Shown in pieces: positions 61,516 through 64,000 of a stretch of DNA of 64,000 nucleotides (position 1 is the stretch's first letter; each line of letters opens with the position of its first letter). The notes beneath the pieces were generated by a model. The model saw only the letters and a list, made by a program, of their open reading frames with translations, ran no database searches and was not told the DNA's origin. The position numbers and the translations under genes were made by a program. The DNA is taken from positions 256,685 to 320,684 of the forward strand of contig NZ_KB895334.1 of NCBI RefSeq assembly GCF_000374805.1, in the 5' to 3' direction. This DNA comes from Chitiniphilus shinanonensis DSM 23277 (GTDB lineage Bacteria > Pseudomonadota > Gammaproteobacteria > Burkholderiales > Chitinibacteraceae).

Positions 61516-62628
61516 TTACTTCCGTGCGGCCTTCACATCCTTCGGTTGCAACATGTCGGTCATCTTGTTGCCGAAGGAGTGACGTTCATAGGTGATCACC
61601 GCGGCGATCTCGGTATCGGACAAGCCCTGCCAGGACGGCATCGCGCCCTTGCCGTGCAGCACGATGTCGAGGTGGCCGGCGATGGGCCCGTTGGCGATCT
61701 TCGAGCCCGCCAGTGCCGGGAACGGACCGCCGCCAGCACCATCCGCCTTGTGGCAGGCCGCGCAGTTGGCGTCGTACACCGTCTTGCCGCGCGCGATCAT
61801 CTCGTCCAGCTTCCAGACCTTGTTCGGATCGTCCGCAGCGGCCTTGGCGTCCTTCTGCTTCTTGTCGACCCAGGTCTTGAAGTCGTCCTTGGACACCACG
61901 CTGATCACGATCGGCATGAAGCCGTGATCGCGCCCGCACAACTCCACGCACTGCCCGCGGAAGGTGCCGACGCGGTCGGCCTTGAACCAGGTATCGCGGA
62001 TGAAGCCGGGAATCGCATCCTGCTTCACGCCGAACGCCGGCATGCCCCAGGAGTGGATCACGTCGTTGGAAGTGGTCAGCACGCGCACCTTGGTGCCCAC
62101 CGGCACCACCAGCGGCTCGGTCACTTCCAATAGATAGTGCTCGCCCTTGGCCTGGCCCTTGTCCTTGTAGTTCTCGATCTGGTCGCGCGGCGTGGCCAGC
62201 TTGCTCTTGTAGCCGAAGCCGTAATCCAGATAGTCGTAACCCCAGAACCACTGGTAGCCGGTGGCCTTGATCGTCACCTCGGCATCGCGCGTGTCCTTCT
62301 GCGCCAGCACCACCTTGGCGGCGGGCCAGGCCATCACCACCAGGATCAGCGCCGGGATCAGCGTCCACAGGATTTCCACCGTGGTGTTCTCGTGGAAGTG
62401 GCGCGCCGAGTGCCCGGAGGATTTTCGGTGCTTGAAGATCGAATAGAACATCACGCCGAACACGGCGACGAAGATCACCGCGATCACGCCCATGATCCAG
62501 GCGTGCAGGTTGTTGATGTCGTGAGCGATCAGGGTTTGGGGAGTCTGGAAGTTATATCTTCCATCGATGGTGGCGAAACTACAGGCAGGCAAAAACGCTG
62601 CGAGTGCGCACGCGCGCGAAAACCGCAT
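61516..62628 (-). CDS. ctaC: Cytochrome c oxidase subunit II with fused cytochrome c (caa3 type)
   Basis: A 370-residue protein: signal peptide (MRFSRACALAAFLPACSFA), two membrane helices, the CuA cupredoxin domain (SNDVIHSWGMPAFGVK, GQCVELCGRDHGFM) and a C-terminal cytochrome c domain with CAACH haem attachment and a distal Met. The fusion makes it caa3-like, able to receive electrons through its own haem. A 110-residue-type class I cytochrome c end (ALAGSKIANGPI ... MTDML) is complete. GGAGGTTCAG precedes the ATG at 62628. First gene of the operon. Confidence 0.95.
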   Translation of the reverse strand: MRFSRACALAAFLPACSFATIDGRYNFQTPQTLIAHDINNLHAWIMGVIAVIFVAVFGVMFYSIFKHRKSSGHSARHFHENTTVEILWTLIPALILVVMAWPAAKVVLAQKDTRDAEVTIKATGYQWFWGYDYLDYGFGYKSKLATPRDQIENYKDKGQAKGEHYLLEVTEPLVVPVGTKVRVLTTSNDVIHSWGMPAFGVKQDAIPGFIRDTWFKADRVGTFRGQCVELCGRDHGFMPIVISVVSKDDFKTWVDKKQKDAKAAADDPNKVWKLDEMIARGKTVYDANCAACHKADGAGGGPFPALAGSKIANGPIAGHLDIVLHGKGAMPSWQGLSDTEIAAVITYERHSFGNKMTDMLQPKDVKAARK

Positions 62629-62851
62629 TCTGAACCTCCACTGGTCTAGGTATACCGATGCGCCATTGCAGCGCACGGCTGTTCTTCTGCTTTTTTTGTC
62701 CAACCATATTTAGGAAAAAACCCGCATCAGGCAAGGACAACGGGATAAATGTACGTCCGTCTGTCGGTTTTTTGCACATATTTGGAGCATGTTTGACTAA
62801 ACCGAACGCTACAAGCGGGCAGTTATGCCTGCGCATAAGAGGAGGACAAAC

Positions 62852-63619
62852 ATGGACTTGCACATCGATAGCCTGGATCACCATTTCACCTTGCCGCAGA
62901 CCCGCAAGGTGGCATTTGGCAGACCTTTTGCGTGGATTCGCCTCGGTTGGCAGGAATTCACAGCACATCCCGCACCCAGTCTGGCGTGGGGGCTGGTGGT
63001 GGCCGTTGCCGGCTGGATCTCGTTGCTGCTGGCCTACAACTACCCGTTGTTCTTCACCACCTGTGTCACCGGCTTCCTGCTGCTGTCGCCCATCGTGGCG
63101 GCAGGCATCTATGAACTGACCAGCGCGCGCGAGCAGGGCAAGCCCGTGTCGTTCCTGCAATCGGTACGCGACTACATGCGCAACCTCAGCCAGATCGCCT
63201 TCTTCGGCGTGATCCTGGGCATGATCGCCATCGGCTGGGAGCGCGTCTCCGCCATCATGTTCGCCCTGTTCTATGGCGGCGAAGTGGGCACGCTGCACGA
63301 CTTCCTGCGCTCGCTGGCGGGCGAGTACCTCGGTTTCTCCATCGCCTGGGTGCTGACCGGCGCCGTGCTGGCGCTGGTGGTGTTCGCCGTCACCGCCGTA
63401 TCGATCCCGATGCTGGCCGACCGCGAAGTGGATGCCGTCACCGCGATGATGACCAGCCTGCGCGCCGTGGCCGAGAACATTGCGCCGATGCTGTTGTGGG
63501 CCGCCTTGATCGTCGCCCTGACCGCCGTCGGCTTCGCCACCGGCCTGCTGGGCCTGATCGTGATCTTCCCGGTGCTGGGCCACGCCACCTGGATCGCCTA
63601 CAAGGAACTGGTGGCCTGA
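62852..63619 (+). CDS. DUF2189-like integral membrane protein
   Basis: A 255-residue protein with about six membrane helices after a 45-residue cytoplasmic start; the pattern PFAWIRLGWQEFTAHPAPSLAWG and the end VIFPVLGHATWIAYKELV match DUF2189 proteins, which often lie next to cytochrome oxidase genes in proteobacteria. The function is unknown. AAGAGGAGGAC is a strong ribosome site for the ATG at 62852. It is divergent from ctaC across a 223-bp, less GC-rich gap that should contain both promoters. Confidence 0.82.
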   Translation: MDLHIDSLDHHFTLPQTRKVAFGRPFAWIRLGWQEFTAHPAPSLAWGLVVAVAGWISLLLAYNYPLFFTTCVTGFLLLSPIVAAGIYELTSAREQGKPVSFLQSVRDYMRNLSQIAFFGVILGMIAIGWERVSAIMFALFYGGEVGTLHDFLRSLAGEYLGFSIAWVLTGAVLALVVFAVTAVSIPMLADREVDAVTAMMTSLRAVAENIAPMLLWAALIVALTAVGFATGLLGLIVIFPVLGHATWIAYKELVA

Positions 63620-63710
63620 AGGTGGGCGAAAACGTGTAAGCCAGCCGGCCGGACGAGCACTCGTCCGCGCCGGATGGGCGCCGCTGTTGTCAGGTAAATA
63701 GAGATAAGTC

Positions 63711-63739
63711 TTGACCGCGCCAGAGAAGGCCGTTACTAT
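63711..63739 (+). promoter_or_regulatory. Promoter of the initiator tRNA gene
   Basis: TTGACC and TACTAT with an ideal 17-bp spacer, placing the start of transcription near 63746, a few bases before the tRNA. Confidence 0.82.
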
Positions 63740-63752
63740 CCTTCTTCTCTGT

Positions 63753-63828
63753 CGCGGGATGGAGCAGTTGGCAGCTCGTCGGGCTCATAACCCGAAGGTC
63801 GCAGGTTCGAGTCCTGCTCCCGCAACCA
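63753..63828 (+). tRNA. Initiator tRNA-fMet (CAT)
   Basis: A 76-nt tRNA folding perfectly, with anticodon CAT. Initiator features are present: the unpaired C1-A72 at the acceptor end (CGCGGGA against TCCCGCA) and three G-C pairs at the base of the anticodon stem (TCGGG/CCCGA). The T-arm is GCAGG-TTCGAGT-CCTGC and the CCA end is encoded. It is a single gene with its own promoter and terminator. Confidence 0.97.
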
Positions 63829-63834
63829 AATACC

Positions 63835-63872
63835 AAACCCCCGATCCGGTTTCCGTCGATCGGGGGTTTTGC
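63835..63872 (+). terminator. Terminator of the tRNA gene
   Basis: AAACCCCCGATC and GATCGGGGGTTTT form a twelve-pair stem around an 11-nt loop, ending in a T-run. The last 128 bp of the window show no supported gene. Confidence 0.93.
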
Positions 63873-64000
63873 TTTGGGCCGCCATCCTGGCCCGCTTCCT
63901 GCCGCTAGGCAGCCTCACCGTATCGACCTGTTGGCAGCGGTCGTGATACCCCTTCCGTTCCTGAATTTATTACAAAGCATGAAGCTTGACTTCGGTCATT

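Overview
The window is about 70% GC and gene-dense. The gene set suggests a betaproteobacterium, probably in or near the Neisseriales: a caa3/aa3 cytochrome oxidase operon with ctaA and cyoE, pilGHIJ-chpA twitching chemosensory genes, a SolR/SolI-like AHL quorum-sensing pair, and sbp-cysTWA. The genus cannot be fixed from sequence reading alone.

Layout. 1-3082: end of a CreC-like sensor kinase, creD, and a secreted App1-like phosphatase. 3259-36917: a quorum-sensing-bounded biosynthetic island. 37299-39519: a GGDEF protein, an AT-rich lipoprotein islet, and a decapitated chemoreceptor. 39760-49509: pilG-pilH-pilI-pilJ-chpA. 49867-53847: sulfate ABC transporter. 53848-54612: repeat-filled gap. 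54613-62628 (minus): cytochrome c oxidase and haem A biosynthesis/assembly genes. 62852-63619: DUF2189 membrane protein. 63753-63828: initiator tRNA-Met with its own promoter and terminator.

The island is the main interest. A LuxR-type regulator lies at the left end and a LuxI-type AHL synthase with an RsaM-like protein at the right end. The same dyad (CTACCA-N4-TGGTAG) lies upstream of the first biosynthetic gene (4216-4231) and of luxI (36494-36509), so LuxR-AHL probably switches on both. Between them, about 31 kb reads in one direction: an outer-membrane protein, serine acetyltransferase, type II thioesterase, two free ACPs, a 2,4-dienoyl-reductase-like SDR, an NAD-dependent reductase, FabG- and FabZ-like enzymes, a ketosynthase plus a Cys-less chain-length-factor-like partner, a fatty acyl-AMP ligase, an acyl-CoA dehydrogenase, a secreted S33-type hydrolase, two NRPSs (FAAL-ACP-C-A-T-C and A-T-E), a MacB/LolCDE-like exporter with a LolA-like protein, an alpha-oxoamine synthase, a short acyl-CoA-dehydrogenase-like protein and an Sfp-type PPTase. 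The inferred logic is that a dissociated, reducing type II PKS builds an acyl chain, a FAAL loads it on the NRPS, two residues are added (the second epimerised), and the product is released by an unusual route, since there is no fused TE. I do not recognise this architecture as a known pathway.

The window is also rich in dispersed repeats: a three-copy palindromic CACAGAGG element, a three-copy element containing CAAAAGAAACGAACCAAAG, a hairpin repeat pair inside the island, a 106-bp tandem array, a hexanucleotide microsatellite and a C11 tract touching a start codon. No transposase, integrase or CRISPR array was seen.
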